Part shown: one piece after another, positions 17,016-26,503 of the stretch
Layout: each line of letters opens with the position of its first letter
Numbering within the stretch: position 1 is the first letter of the stretch
Assembly (NCBI GenBank): GCA_918797485.1
Contig: CAKKNE010000004.1
Coordinates: 3,720,001 to 3,784,000 of the forward strand
Direction: 5' to 3'
DNA from: Pelagomonas calceolata
Taxonomy: Eukaryota; Sar; Pelagophyceae; Pelagomonadales; Pelagomonadaceae
Length of the DNA stretch: 64,000 nt
Notes under the pieces: generated by a model
Told to the model about the DNA's origin: nothing
What the model saw: only the letters and a program-made list of their open reading frames with translations
The model's database searches: none
Program-made: the position numbers and the translations under genes

Positions 17016-20000
17016 TTACTCGCCGATACTGCTCGTCCGCCCGCTACCGCTCGACGTCGTCGACGCACCGTCCTCGACATAGGGCTTGTACGGCGCGTCG
17101 GGCTTGTGCCACAGGCTGTCGCCCGTCTCCATGTTGAAATAGTACATGCGCTGGTAGGTCTCGTCGTAGCCCTCCCGCCAGATGACCTTCGCCTTCTTGG
17201 CGGGCGCCGGCGCCGGCGCGGCCGCGCGGGGCGACCGCGGCGACCCGAAGGCGGCGTCGTGGCGCGCGGCGGACGTAGCCGACGTCGCGCGCGAGGGGAC
17301 GGCCGGCGAGGCCGCCGGCGCCTCCGCCACCGCGGCCGGGGCGTCGAACGCGCTCGCGGCCTGGGGCGCCGCCGCCGCGCCGAAGGCGTCGGCGAGGTCT
17401 CCGGACGCTTTCGGCGACGGCGCGGCCCCGAACGCGTCGTCGAGCTGGTGCGCCTTGGCGTCCTTGAACCCGTCGCTCGTCGCGATGCGGTCGAGGAGGT
17501 ACGCTTTCTTGGGCGTGGGCTCGGCCGGCGCCGCCCCGAACGCGCCGTCGAGCTCGGCACTCGCCTGGGGCGCCGACGCCGCCCCAAAGGCATCGGCCAG
17601 GTCGCCCGACGCCTTCGGCGACGGCGCCGGCTCGGCGGATGCCTTCGGCGACGGCGCCGCGCCGAAGGCGGCGGCGAGGTTCTCCGATGACTCCGAGAAG
17701 GCCGCGTCGACGTCCTGGCGCGACGCCGCGAGCGCGCGCTCTAACTGTTCCTGTTCCTCCGCCGCCGACGTCGGCGCGGCGTCCTCAAACAACGCGTCCG
17801 CGCCCCCCGCGTCCGGCATGGCGCTGGTCAGAAAGTCCGCGGCGTCCGGCGTCGGCAGCGCCGCCTCGCGCGCCGAGAGCGTCGTGCCCGGCGACGCGTT
17901 GTCCGTCGACGGCGTGCCATTCACGTCGTCCGCGGCGGCCTGGGGCGCCCCGAACGCGCTGTCGAGCTCAGTCGACGCCTTGGGCGACGGCGCGGCACTC
18001 GCCTGGGGCGCCGCCGCCGCGCCGAACGCGTCGGCGAGGTCAGCCGCGGCCGGCGCCGGCGCCTCGTCCGCCGCCGACAGTTCAGAAGGAGACGCCGGCG
18101 CCGCGGCCTCATCTTCGACAGGCTTGGACGCTGACTCGCCCGCATCAAATGAACGGCGCATCTGCGCATGTATGACACCCTCGTCGACGGGCTGGGCCTC
18201 CTGCAGGTCCTTGGCCGTGGACGCCCAGGTTTGTAAAGGCGAAGCTCGGACCGTCGACGGCGTCTTGGGCGCCGCTTTGGGCGTCAAGCCGGAGGCTCCC
18301 AGATCCAGGCCCGCTTCTGGCATTTCATCCACCCCAATTTTCGTGAGTTCCGAGTCCAGTTGTTTGGCGAAAGCAGCCAAGGGATGGGCCGCGATGGGCG
18401 ACGCGGGGTTCCCCTCTACAAAAGCTGGTTCCTCCTTGACCGAGGATGGTGGTGAGGGCGTCGGCGGGTTCGTCGAGGGCGGCGTCGGCTTCTCGACGCG
18501 CTTCGGCGCGTGAACTCCGACCAGTGCTCTAAGTTTGTCGGCGACTTGCGTGGCGCGCTGCCACGCCGCGGCTGCGGCGCGGAGGCGGTCGGGCGCGGCG
18601 ACGCATTGTATTAAGACAGATTCAGGTGGCGGCGTCACATGTAGAACACCAAGATCATCTAAGGTGCCCACAAATGCTGCGGCTCTCGGCCTTAATTTCT
18701 CATCCGCGTACAACCTTTCTACAACATCGATGGCTTTTTTCCCCGTCTGCGTCTGCCCCTCCAGCTCCTCCATCCACTTCTCGAAGTTGTTCTCCGTTTG
18801 CGGGGAGGCCGGGACATTTCCCTGGGAGTCCGTGGACGGCGCCCTCGCTTCTCGCACCTCGACGGGCACGGCGGGCGGTTCGGGAATCGGGGGCCACTGG
18901 CGGAACCCCGTTCTCGTGGAAGACAACGGCGTCTTCTTCGGCTGCGGGAGGGGCTTATCCACCGGCTTCGGCTGGCCGAAGATCGTTTCTACCTTCTCCT
19001 TATACGGGACCTTGCTTCTCCGGTCCTGCGGCCGATGGTCCTCACTCAACCTCCTCATCTTCTTAAGCTGTTCAGAGGAAGATCTTCGCACTTTCGAGCG
19101 GACGGGCCGCGGCTTCTCTCGCGCCTGCCTTAATGTTTTCGCGCCCTCCCGCGATCGGTGGAGGTCCGACGCGCGCTGCGCCCTTAGCTTCTGGCGCCGC
19201 TCTTCCATTACGTCAGGATCGTCCTCTTCTATTGAACGTTGCCTATGAGTCGCGTCCAGCCGCTTCATCTCGCGCGCGTGCTCCTTCTTGACGATCGTCG
19301 GGTGCGCCCGCCCTCTGGGTAAAGGCGCGCCGTCGACGTGTGTTAATTGTGGTAATAACCCAATAACCAAAGCGCGAGAACTGCCAGTCGTTTCGACGGG
19401 GCAGCCCTGGAGTCGTAACGAGCGCAGCAAGGCACATCCCGCGAGGGGCCTCAACCCTTTGCAGGCCCGGACGCGGTTGCCCGCCAAATCCAGGTCCTCC
19501 AGGTTTGAGAGGTGCTCGAGGCCGTCGCACGCACCAATACGGTTGTGGGACAAGAGCAGGATTTTGAGTGAGCTACAGTCCTTGAAGCAGCCTTTCACCG
19601 ACGAGGCGAGGTTCCGCGACGCGTCGACTCGTAGTAGCGACGACGGTAAGGACGAGCCATCGTCCAACGCGAGCTTCCTTAGCAAATTGTACGACACATC
19701 TAACGACTCCAACTGTTCAAGTTGTCCGAAGGCCTCCGCCGGTAAAGCTCGCAGGCGGTTCCGCGAGACGTTCAAGGCTATTAATGTTTGGTAGGCATAG
19801 GCACTCACAGAGGAGGGCAGGTCCAGTTGGAGCAAGCGTCTCGAGCTCAGATCCAACGCGTCGTTCTCTACGACTGGAGGCGCGTCGGACGCGTCCTCGT
19901 CCTCATCGTTATCGTCGGCAGCGGCCTCCTGGTTTTCTTGGAATTTGCCCGGCGTCTCGTGGGCGTGCGCCTCCGCCGCCTCGACGAGCGCGCTCACGTG

Positions 20001-21413
20001 GCTCCGCGCACGCTCCTCATGGGCGCTCCGATCCGCGGGCGGCGGCGCCGGCGGGCTCGCCGTCGCGTCGACGACCTCGGCAGCAGCATCGTCGTCGTCG
20101 CGGATCCAGCTCCGGTCGTCGCGGAAGGACCCCGGCGACGACGCCGGCGACGGCGCCTTCACCACATCCTTGACCTCCGACGCGAGCTCGACGTCGTCCG
20201 ACTTGGACGCCATGAGCGCCTCGACGGACGGCCCCGGCGGCAGCTGCGCGTCGAGCGCCTGTAGTGTTTCATTCAAGGGCGCGCCCGCCGGGACGTAGGG
20301 GACCTCGTCGTCGTCTTCCGAGTCCTCCGTCGGGGCCTTGCTGACGCGCCGCTCGCTCTCGCGCAGCTTCTCCTGGAGCTCCCGGAGCTGCGCCTCCTGC
20401 TCCCGCACCTTACTTGCGAGGTCCTCGTCGACCAGGGCCTGGACGGCGTTCGCCGCCGGCGCCGCCTCCTCCTCCTCACTCTCGACGGAGATGTCGGGCG
20501 TCGGCGTCTTCGGCCGCTGCTGTTGTCTAGGAGAGGGCCCCGGCGGCGGCGGCGGCTTCGGCCGCGGCGACCCTCTACTGACGACGTCCCGCGCGACCGC
20601 GACCATGTCCTTGCCAAGAGGCGCGAGCACACCTTTTTTAGCCTTCACGAGGACCATCTCGCAGTGGTTCTCGAATTTATCTAAAGTAACAGGGTCGGAG
20701 AAGGCGTCGGGCGGCGACGGGCCCTTGACGCCGCTCCGCTCCAGCACTTGGAGTACAGCTTTCCGCGCGGCGTCCCGATCCAGCGCCACCGTTGCACCAC
20801 CTAATGCCCGCGGTCTTCCCAAATCGTCCTGCTCCGTGAATAGTGATTCTCGTAGTGTCAGCTTCGCATTACAATAATCGAGCAGCCTTTCCAGCAATTT
20901 CAGTCGCTGCGCGTGGTGCACGCCTATACTTTTTTCGTCGACCTTGAACCGTCTAATACAAGTATAGCCCTTCCCCTCGCCCAACACACCGTGCAGCCTT
21001 CGACAGGGCGCGGAAGCTTCCAATTGCCGCGCGAGGGGCATCGTCAGCACCAACCGGATCTGGGCCTCGGCCAGCTCCACCAACACTTTGCCCGCCGCCT
21101 CCGTCACCTTACATTTGAGCAGGTTGAGCTTGGAAATGGCCGGGTGCTCCATCAATGCAGCACAGACGTCCTCTACCACTTGATCGGTCCCACAACCCCG
21201 CAGGTCGAGCTCCGCCGGGCCCTTGGACGCTCGCGCGGCGTCGACCGCGTCCCGCACCTTCATGGGCACCGCGCCGTTCCTGGCACGGGCGCGGCGGAGC
21301 CACTCGCGCGCGAACGCGTCGTGCGCGCCCTCGTGCCCTGTTCTATGAGTCAGGCGCTTGCGCCGCTGTTTCAGGCGGTACTTCGCGCCCATGAGCGTGG
21401 CGAGCTTCACCAT
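17016..21413 (-). CDS. Large leucine-rich-repeat protein with AFGAA repeats and C-terminal WW domain
   Basis: 1465 residues from an ATG. The N-terminus is basic with an RI-type LRR fragment (~65-105, LDLRGCGTDQVVED). A Glu-rich region with a coiled coil follows (~325-350). A block of five to six LRRs covers ~521-707 (LIALNVSRNRLRALP, LLLSHNRIG, LEDLDLAGNRVRAC) with an LRR cap, similar to SDS22/dynein-regulator LRRs. Then come basic and Pro-rich linkers. Residues ~1117-1354 hold about ten degenerate copies of DLADAFGAAxxPxAS. Residues ~1411-1441 form a WW-like domain (YYFNMETGDSLW). It is probably a cytoskeletal or ciliary scaffold, but no orthologue is recognised. Confidence 0.7.
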   Translation of the reverse strand: MVKLATLMGAKYRLKQRRKRLTHRTGHEGAHDAFAREWLRRARARNGAVPMKVRDAVDAARASKGPAELDLRGCGTDQVVEDVCAALMEHPAISKLNLLKCKVTEAAGKVLVELAEAQIRLVLTMPLARQLEASAPCRRLHGVLGEGKGYTCIRRFKVDEKSIGVHHAQRLKLLERLLDYCNAKLTLRESLFTEQDDLGRPRALGGATVALDRDAARKAVLQVLERSGVKGPSPPDAFSDPVTLDKFENHCEMVLVKAKKGVLAPLGKDMVAVARDVVSRGSPRPKPPPPPGPSPRQQQRPKTPTPDISVESEEEEAAPAANAVQALVDEDLASKVREQEAQLRELQEKLRESERRVSKAPTEDSEDDDEVPYVPAGAPLNETLQALDAQLPPGPSVEALMASKSDDVELASEVKDVVKAPSPASSPGSFRDDRSWIRDDDDAAAEVVDATASPPAPPPADRSAHEERARSHVSALVEAAEAHAHETPGKFQENQEAAADDNDEDEDASDAPPVVENDALDLSSRRLLQLDLPSSVSAYAYQTLIALNVSRNRLRALPAEAFGQLEQLESLDVSYNLLRKLALDDGSSLPSSLLRVDASRNLASSVKGCFKDCSSLKILLLSHNRIGACDGLEHLSNLEDLDLAGNRVRACKGLRPLAGCALLRSLRLQGCPVETTGSSRALVIGLLPQLTHVDGAPLPRGRAHPTIVKKEHAREMKRLDATHRQRSIEEDDPDVMEERRQKLRAQRASDLHRSREGAKTLRQAREKPRPVRSKVRRSSSEQLKKMRRLSEDHRPQDRRSKVPYKEKVETIFGQPKPVDKPLPQPKKTPLSSTRTGFRQWPPIPEPPAVPVEVREARAPSTDSQGNVPASPQTENNFEKWMEELEGQTQTGKKAIDVVERLYADEKLRPRAAAFVGTLDDLGVLHVTPPPESVLIQCVAAPDRLRAAAAAWQRATQVADKLRALVGVHAPKRVEKPTPPSTNPPTPSPPSSVKEEPAFVEGNPASPIAAHPLAAFAKQLDSELTKIGVDEMPEAGLDLGASGLTPKAAPKTPSTVRASPLQTWASTAKDLQEAQPVDEGVIHAQMRRSFDAGESASKPVEDEAAAPASPSELSAADEAPAPAAADLADAFGAAAAPQASAAPSPKASTELDSAFGAPQAAADDVNGTPSTDNASPGTTLSAREAALPTPDAADFLTSAMPDAGGADALFEDAAPTSAAEEQEQLERALAASRQDVDAAFSESSENLAAAFGAAPSPKASAEPAPSPKASGDLADAFGAASAPQASAELDGAFGAAPAEPTPKKAYLLDRIATSDGFKDAKAHQLDDAFGAAPSPKASGDLADAFGAAAAPQAASAFDAPAAVAEAPAASPAVPSRATSATSAARHDAAFGSPRSPRAAAPAPAPAKKAKVIWREGYDETYQRMYYFNMETGDSLWHKPDAPYKPYVEDGASTTSSGSGRTSSIGE
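17350..18060 (-). repeat. Degenerate in-frame repeats coding DAFGAA units
   Basis: About ten copies of a 14-25-codon unit centred on (L)xxAFGAA(x)PxAS within the LRR/WW gene. Spacing varies, and some copies are near-identical over 30 bases or more, which suggests recent expansion or homogenisation. Confidence 0.65.
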
Positions 21414-21844
21414 CTTTGCTTAGCCTTCTTTTGTGTCCGTTTGCGTGGGGTGGGGCTGGGGTGTTGTTGCGCTGCCCGCGCGCGCGTCCGGTGGACACGC
21501 GAGCTGTTTGGACCAGCCCGGTAGGAGCAGCCGTCGCGCCGCGCCGGTCGTTGCGGCACCAGCCTGCGCTGCGCATTCACAGCGCTTTACCTTTCACAGT
21601 TGATTGATGGCCCGACGAAAGGCGCCGGCCTTTTGGTGCTCGTACGCTTCCTCCGCACCGGCTAGCGCGTAGCCTTTACCTCTGAGACGTCTCGTTTTTC
21701 AAGCTAGTGTGTGTCATCACGCTAGCTTGTCTGCCCTGCACAGCTCTGGCTTGGCTTTTGCTCTATAGCTAACTAGAGATCGAATTGAGGTTAGCAAACT
21801 ACGATCTGAGATCAGTTTGAGCGTGCGCATTCGATTTGAGATCG
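21414..21844. other. Divergent intergenic region
   Basis: Between the LRR/WW start and the VOC start; contains one CTAG palindrome (21703-21726). Another GCTAGCG half site lies at 21661. No gene seen. Confidence 0.5.
21703..21726 (+). promoter_or_regulatory. CTAG palindrome motif, copy
   Basis: GCTAGTGT at the left end and CACGCTAGC at the right, 24 bp; 119 bp before the VOC gene start. Confidence 0.6.
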
Positions 21845-22387
21845 ATGGCAGCCGGACGCCATCGATGCGCGCGATGCACATTGTTGTCTGCCCTGCTTGT
21901 TATGAAAGCAAATGCATTGGCGCCCTTCCACCACGCTGCCATCAAATGCCGGGACATCGAGCGCTCCATGAAGTTCTACTCGCTTTTCGGGCTGGAGGAG
22001 GCGTGCCGCTTCCGCAGCGGCGCGGCGCGCTGCGCGTGGCTTACGGGCGCGGCGACGCGCCTCGAGTTGATCGAAGTACCATCGTACGTGAACGCCACGG
22101 CCGCACCCGACGGCTTGGTGGAGGAGGCCGTCGGCCTGAACCACCTCGCCTTCGACGTGACCGACGAGGCGGGCGGCGCCGACCTCGCGGCGTACCTCAA
22201 ACAGCTCAACGCGCGGTCGGAGGAACGGTTCCGCAAGTCGCTGCGCCTCGCGCTGGCACCACAACAGCTCCTCGCCGGCGGCGCGGCCTACGAGTACGCG
22301 TTTATCGCGGACCCGGACGGCGTGTTGTTGGAGCTCATCCGGCGGCGCAACGCGCTCGGCGTACAGCCCGAGGTCGTGGACTGGTAG
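21845..22387 (+). CDS. VOC (glyoxalase/bleomycin-resistance) superfamily protein
   Basis: 180 residues from the ATG at 21845 (an in-frame TTG lies three codons upstream). A hydrophobic leader ends around ANALAPF, which may be a signal or plastid-targeting peptide. The mature part has the VOC fold pattern: HHAAIKCRDIERSMKFYSLF at the N-terminal beta-alpha unit, a central GLNHLAFDV strand, and a C-terminal FIADPDGVLLELI. His in HHAAI, His in LNHLAF and Glu in LLELI are the expected metal ligands. VOC enzymes include glyoxalase I, dioxygenases and epimerases. The substrate cannot be assigned. Confidence 0.75.
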   Translation: MAAGRHRCARCTLLSALLVMKANALAPFHHAAIKCRDIERSMKFYSLFGLEEACRFRSGAARCAWLTGAATRLELIEVPSYVNATAAPDGLVEEAVGLNHLAFDVTDEAGGADLAAYLKQLNARSEERFRKSLRLALAPQQLLAGGAAYEYAFIADPDGVLLELIRRRNALGVQPEVVDW

Positions 22388-22649
22388 TAATGTTGTCCTG
22401 TTACTCTGCGTGCGCAAAGACCCGAACTCTGCAGCCTCTCGATGACAGCCTTGGCGCGCGCACGCTCCAATTCGGCCATTTGTGCACCTGTGGCTGCCCA
22501 CGCACGCTCACAGGTTCCTCGCGACCTCGCGATCCGGCGCGCACCTTGAAACCGACCGGTGGCGGGCATCAGCTTTCACGCGCATCCCTCTGAGCCAAGA
22601 CCACTGTGGCATTTGAAACCGGCGCGACCGCCGACGACGCGCAGCGCCG

Positions 22650-23939
22650 ATGGAGAACCTCGACCCCGCGCTCCTGGCGAGCTTAGATCCAAGAGCGCTG
22701 GAAGGATTGCTGCAGTCCATGGCGGCGAGCATGCCGACCGGCGAGCAGTCGTACAAGGGTTTTACGCCTTCAGAAGACCTCAAAAAAAAAGAAGCCGCGA
22801 TGCACGAGAGCAAGGCGGCCTACGACGCGCAGCTCGGTGAAGTGATGAAGACCCTGTCCAAGCTCCAGGCCGTGCCGGACAGACAAAAGGCTTCGTTGGC
22901 TGCTGCTCAAGCCGCATCAGCGGAACGCATCCAGAAAACGACGGCGGACGCCATACGCGATGTGGAGGCCAGCGCCGCCGCGGCCGAGGCCCGGGCCCTG
23001 CAAGAGGCCAAGGCTTCTCGACGCAATTTCCAGAAGGAGCGGCGGCGGAACTTCGACGCGGCCTTCGCCACCAGTGATGTGTTGGACCCGTCTATATCAT
23101 TAAAGTTAAATCATGCGCTCGTGAACCAGCAGGCGATCCTGCAGAAATTATTCGCGGGCGGTGATGTGATCGAGACCCTCGAGAGCTTCGGGGAAAAGCG
23201 CCCCTCGGCTCTGAAAGTTGCTGCATCAATAAGAGGAGGCACGTGCGTCGTCCTGAAGACGCGGGACTTGGGGGCAGTGTCTATTGCTTTAGCCAAAAAA
23301 TGCAACAATGTTATAGTAGTGGACCCGGACTCGTCACAACTAGGAACGATTTTAGCGGCGGGTGCCGTCGCCCGCGTTTTATTAACGCCCTGCTGCAAGC
23401 TGGTGTTCGAGTGGCTCGATTCTGCAGAACCCGTCGACGGTTGTTGTATCGATGAAGATCATCCCGACGATTGTATCGAGTTGCTGCGCGAGCTCATTTA
23501 TCGAAATTTGTTGAAATTGGACGCGCGCGTCGTGTATGCGCCTTGTACCGCCTTTACCAAGAGTTGTGGTGAAGTTTTCGAGTTCCTGGAGCGGCATAAG
23601 CGCTTTTCGGACGTGTCCCACGCGGACGGCATCGTATCTGCTAAATATATTGGTGGAGATTCTGTGGTTGCCGTGCCTTTATCTAAGTGCGGGGAGGACG
23701 TGCACATCGAGCCGCCTCCACGAAAAGCGGTGGTCGGGCCGCTGCCGGAGGGCGTCGAGCTGCCGGACACGGACTACGATCCTGGTAAAGAACGGCGCGC
23801 CGCCGTGGCGCACCTGGAAGAGACCTACGAGACGGCCCGGCGCGAACTCGGCGACGACCACGCCGTCGTCGCGCGGGCCGCGGCGGCGCTCGCGGCGGCG
23901 CGCGCGACGGGCGCGGAGCTCGTGCGTCTAGTGCCTTAG
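22650..23939 (+). CDS. Unknown protein: coiled coil plus Rossmann-like domain
   Basis: 429 residues from an ATG. Residues ~45-130 are Ala/Lys/Glu-rich and predicted coiled coil. Residues ~190-340 alternate beta strands and helices (CVVLKTRDLGAVSIALAKKC, NVIVVDPDSSQLGTILAAGA, RVVYAPCTAFTKSCGEVF), which looks like a Rossmann-type fold, though no nucleotide-binding glycine loop is obvious. The last ~60 residues form an Ala/Arg-rich helix pair. No family recognised. Some stretches have lower GC than neighbouring genes (around 23.2-23.7 kb). It is convergent with the ITPase gene, 55 bp from its stop. Confidence 0.6.
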   Translation: MENLDPALLASLDPRALEGLLQSMAASMPTGEQSYKGFTPSEDLKKKEAAMHESKAAYDAQLGEVMKTLSKLQAVPDRQKASLAAAQAASAERIQKTTADAIRDVEASAAAAEARALQEAKASRRNFQKERRRNFDAAFATSDVLDPSISLKLNHALVNQQAILQKLFAGGDVIETLESFGEKRPSALKVAASIRGGTCVVLKTRDLGAVSIALAKKCNNVIVVDPDSSQLGTILAAGAVARVLLTPCCKLVFEWLDSAEPVDGCCIDEDHPDDCIELLRELIYRNLLKLDARVVYAPCTAFTKSCGEVFEFLERHKRFSDVSHADGIVSAKYIGGDSVVAVPLSKCGEDVHIEPPPRKAVVGPLPEGVELPDTDYDPGKERRAAVAHLEETYETARRELGDDHAVVARAAAALAAARATGAELVRLVP

Positions 23940-23994
23940 TATGATACGTGGTGAATTAGGAGTGCCAAAATTGGGGGGATACGCTGTCAACAAC

Positions 23995-24882
23995 TCAGGC
24001 CTCGGTAACGGCGACCGTGTTGCGCAGCGACGCGGCGGGCAGGCCGCGGCTCGCGCGCGGCTCGCGCTCGGTCAGGGCCATGCGGATGGCCTGGATGGTG
24101 TAGTCGCGGCGCGTGACGCGGCCCCGCGTCAGCGCGCCGATGAGGCCGCCCTTCGAGCCGATCGCGCCGTCTTTCGAGTAACCGGCGGCGACCGTGGCTT
24201 CAGACAGGTCCATGGCCTCGTCGCCCATGACCTTGGCGGCGATGGCCGGCGGGATCTGGAAGGCGCAGCTTAAACCGAGCGTCATGTGGCCGCCGTCGTA
24301 GAGAGCCACGACGCACACATCAAAATAACGTGCGAGCTTGTGTTCTGTCGATTCGCGCGGCACCTCGATGAGACCGCTCTCAATCCCAAAGGCTAAGGTC
24401 CTCGAACCGCCGCCCGCCGCCTCGTGGGCGTTCCTAGCCCTCCTGCGGGCGCCACTGACCACAACCGCCAACCCGACGGGCTGCGCCGGCACGCCCGACG
24501 GCACGGTCACACTTTCTAGCACGGTCCCCGGTCTTATGACCTCGGGGTAGTCAGCCACGACGGCCGTGACGGCTCCCACTTTGACCGGGTTCTCGGATCC
24601 AATAACGACGGTGTGGAACTGCGCTTTGGCGCTCGACGCCGGCGGCGCGGTCACGAGCGCTCCCACGGCCTGACCTAAAGCCTTGAAGGCGTCGCCAAAA
24701 GCTACACCCGCCTTCGTTAATTGGACGCCAGCCCGCGAGAAGCGGCCGGGCCCCGCGGTCCGGGCGCCGCGCTTCGTCGGCGAGGCGGCGCCCGGCGTTT
24801 TCGGGGTTCGTGGCGTTTGGGCTTTAGGTCTTGGGGAGAAGGGCGTGTGCTGGGTGGCTCTTTTTTGGGGCGTGGTGGACAT
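23995..24882 (-). CDS. Inosine/xanthosine triphosphatase (YjjX/NTPase_I-T family)
   Basis: 295 residues from the ATG at 24882. After a basic, Pro/Thr-rich extension of ~80 residues comes the full domain: VVIGSENPVKVGAVTAVV (substrate loop), VPSGVPAQPVG, GARRRARNA, FGIESGLIE, DVCVVALYDGG, MGDEAMDLSEA, and IGSKGGLIGALTRGRVTRRDY. These match the conserved blocks of the ITPase/XTPase family that removes non-canonical purine nucleotides. The N-terminal extension is not part of the bacterial enzyme and may be a targeting or nuclear-localisation sequence (TPxK repeats). Confidence 0.85.
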   Translation of the reverse strand: MSTTPQKRATQHTPFSPRPKAQTPRTPKTPGAASPTKRGARTAGPGRFSRAGVQLTKAGVAFGDAFKALGQAVGALVTAPPASSAKAQFHTVVIGSENPVKVGAVTAVVADYPEVIRPGTVLESVTVPSGVPAQPVGLAVVVSGARRRARNAHEAAGGGSRTLAFGIESGLIEVPRESTEHKLARYFDVCVVALYDGGHMTLGLSCAFQIPPAIAAKVMGDEAMDLSEATVAAGYSKDGAIGSKGGLIGALTRGRVTRRDYTIQAIRMALTEREPRASRGLPAASLRNTVAVTEA

Positions 24883-25291
24883 GGTGCCCAGCGAGTTTAA
24901 AGCAGCCAATCTATATTACAGGTGTAGGCGCGTTTCTTGGTCTTCAAGCGCTCCAAGCCCCTACGTATAGGTCTTAGAGAGCTGCGTACGCTACCAGCGT
25001 TGCACTACTGGTGGAGCAGCTCCGGGGGAAGATAAAACTTTGAGCGGGGAAAATAGAGCTAGCGTCGTATCGACACTAGCAAATCAAGGAGACTTGCCCC
25101 AGCTGTAGTTGGTGGGCATTCTGCGTACCTGCGACGCCGGGCGCCGTTCTACAGCGCAGTTATCACATCTGAGTGCCTGCGAGTGCCCGCTGCGTGAAAC
25201 CGCCGCCGCACCTCGAGCGCATCACATTACTGCAGCCGCGTGCGTGAAGAACGCACGCGCGAGACGCCATCGCCGCGACCACAATACAAAA
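24883..25291. other. Divergent intergenic region
   Basis: Between ITPase and carrier starts; contains a CTAG palindrome (25058-25080). Nothing else recognised. Confidence 0.5.
25058..25080 (-). promoter_or_regulatory. CTAG palindrome motif, copy
   Basis: GCTAGCG...CGACACTAGC, 23 bp; points to the ITPase start 176 bp away. Confidence 0.6.
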
Positions 25292-26203
25292 ATGCGCGTC
25301 GCGCTGCTCTGCTGCGCCGCGGCGGCCGAGGCCCTCACGGCCAATAGTGGAGGTGCCGACTGGCGCTACTTCGCGGCGGGCGGCGTGTCCGCGGCCATCT
25401 CCCACGGGTATACGACGCCGTTAGATGTCATTAAAACGAGGATGCAGACGAACCCGGAGTTGTACAAGGGCGACGTGTTTTTTGCGCTGAAGGAGATCAT
25501 CGACGAGGAAGGCTTCGACTTCCTCCTACAAGGTTTGGTCCCTACCTGTTTAGGCTATGGGCTCGAAGGGGCTTTAAAGTTCGGGTGCTACGAGCTGTGC
25601 AAGCCGCTGTTCGGCGAGCTGACTCCAAGTCCTTTCGCGAATGCTATCCTGGCGTCGTGTGTGGCCGGCGGCGTCGCCGCGTTGGTATTGTGCCCGCCGG
25701 AGGACGTGCGGATACGCATGGTCTCGGACCCGGACTACGCCGACAACGCCGTCGACGGCTTCAAGAAAAGAATCAAGGAGGACGGGCCCCTCGCGTCTTT
25801 TGCCGCAGCGCCGGCCATGACCGCAAAACAGGTCCCCTACACCATGGGCAAGCAGGTTTCGTTTGACTACTTCTGCACCATCGCCCACGGTTTTCTGGTC
25901 GCGGTGTGCAGTGCCGAGGTGCTCGAGCGCGTCGACGGCCTGACGCCCGTCTTAGCCGCTTTACCGGCCGCGGTGCTGGCATGTGTCCTGAGTCATCCGG
26001 GCGACGCGGTCCTCACGCAGTTCTTCAAGGAGGGCCCGCAACCGGGCGGCGTCGCGGGGACGTTGCAGAAGATCCGCAAGGAAGGAGCGCTCTTCCGGGG
26101 CCTGAAGGCTCGCCTGCTCCACGTCATCGGCATCATCTGGGTGCAGCTCGTCATCTACGACTACGTGAAGCAGTGGCTCGGGTTGCCGGCGACGGGGCAC
26201 TAG
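25292..26203 (+). CDS. Mitochondrial carrier family protein, phosphate-carrier type
   Basis: 303 residues from the ATG at 25292; in-frame sequence upstream lacks a better start. Three carrier repeats are visible: YTTPLDVIKTRMQ is a canonical PxDxxKxR signature, the second repeat has CPPEDVRIRM, and the third has SHPGDAVLTQFF. AGGVSAAISHG and LQGLVPTCLGYGLEGALKFGCYE match the phosphate carrier (PiC) subgroup. The N-terminus (MRVALLCCAAAAEALTA) looks like a signal peptide rather than a mitochondrial presequence, so plastid or other secretory-route targeting is possible. It is followed by the light-harvesting gene on the same strand. Confidence 0.85.
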   Translation: MRVALLCCAAAAEALTANSGGADWRYFAAGGVSAAISHGYTTPLDVIKTRMQTNPELYKGDVFFALKEIIDEEGFDFLLQGLVPTCLGYGLEGALKFGCYELCKPLFGELTPSPFANAILASCVAGGVAALVLCPPEDVRIRMVSDPDYADNAVDGFKKRIKEDGPLASFAAAPAMTAKQVPYTMGKQVSFDYFCTIAHGFLVAVCSAEVLERVDGLTPVLAALPAAVLACVLSHPGDAVLTQFFKEGPQPGGVAGTLQKIRKEGALFRGLKARLLHVIGIIWVQLVIYDYVKQWLGLPATGH

Positions 26204-26503
26204 TCGCGTCTTCTATCTTTCGCCCTATTAAAGTGAGATTTGTGTCTATCTTAGTTACCTGGTTATCGTCGCCGACGCCGGGTCCGCGCGCCCCTTAATC
26301 GCGCCCGGCCGCTCCCAGCCGTCGGCCATGGGTGCCACCCATCGTCAACCTGATGTATGCGCTCCGATGGCGTGCTTGATGTTCTTACGGCAGAAACTGA
26401 TGCTGGTGGCGGCTGCTGATGCTGGCAGTAAAATCGGCTCCTCGTCATCACACACACAGTTAACAACCATGCAGTGCGCGAGCCGTGCAGAATACATCAT
26501 TGC
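26204..26503. other. Intergenic region upstream of the light-harvesting gene
   Basis: No CTAG palindrome or other recognised motif. Presumed 3' UTR of the carrier and promoter of the light-harvesting gene. Confidence 0.4.

Noticed and set aside
22418-22640. Extra small exon between the VOC gene and the coiled-coil gene
   Set aside because: No frame with convincing coding character or good splice sites was found.
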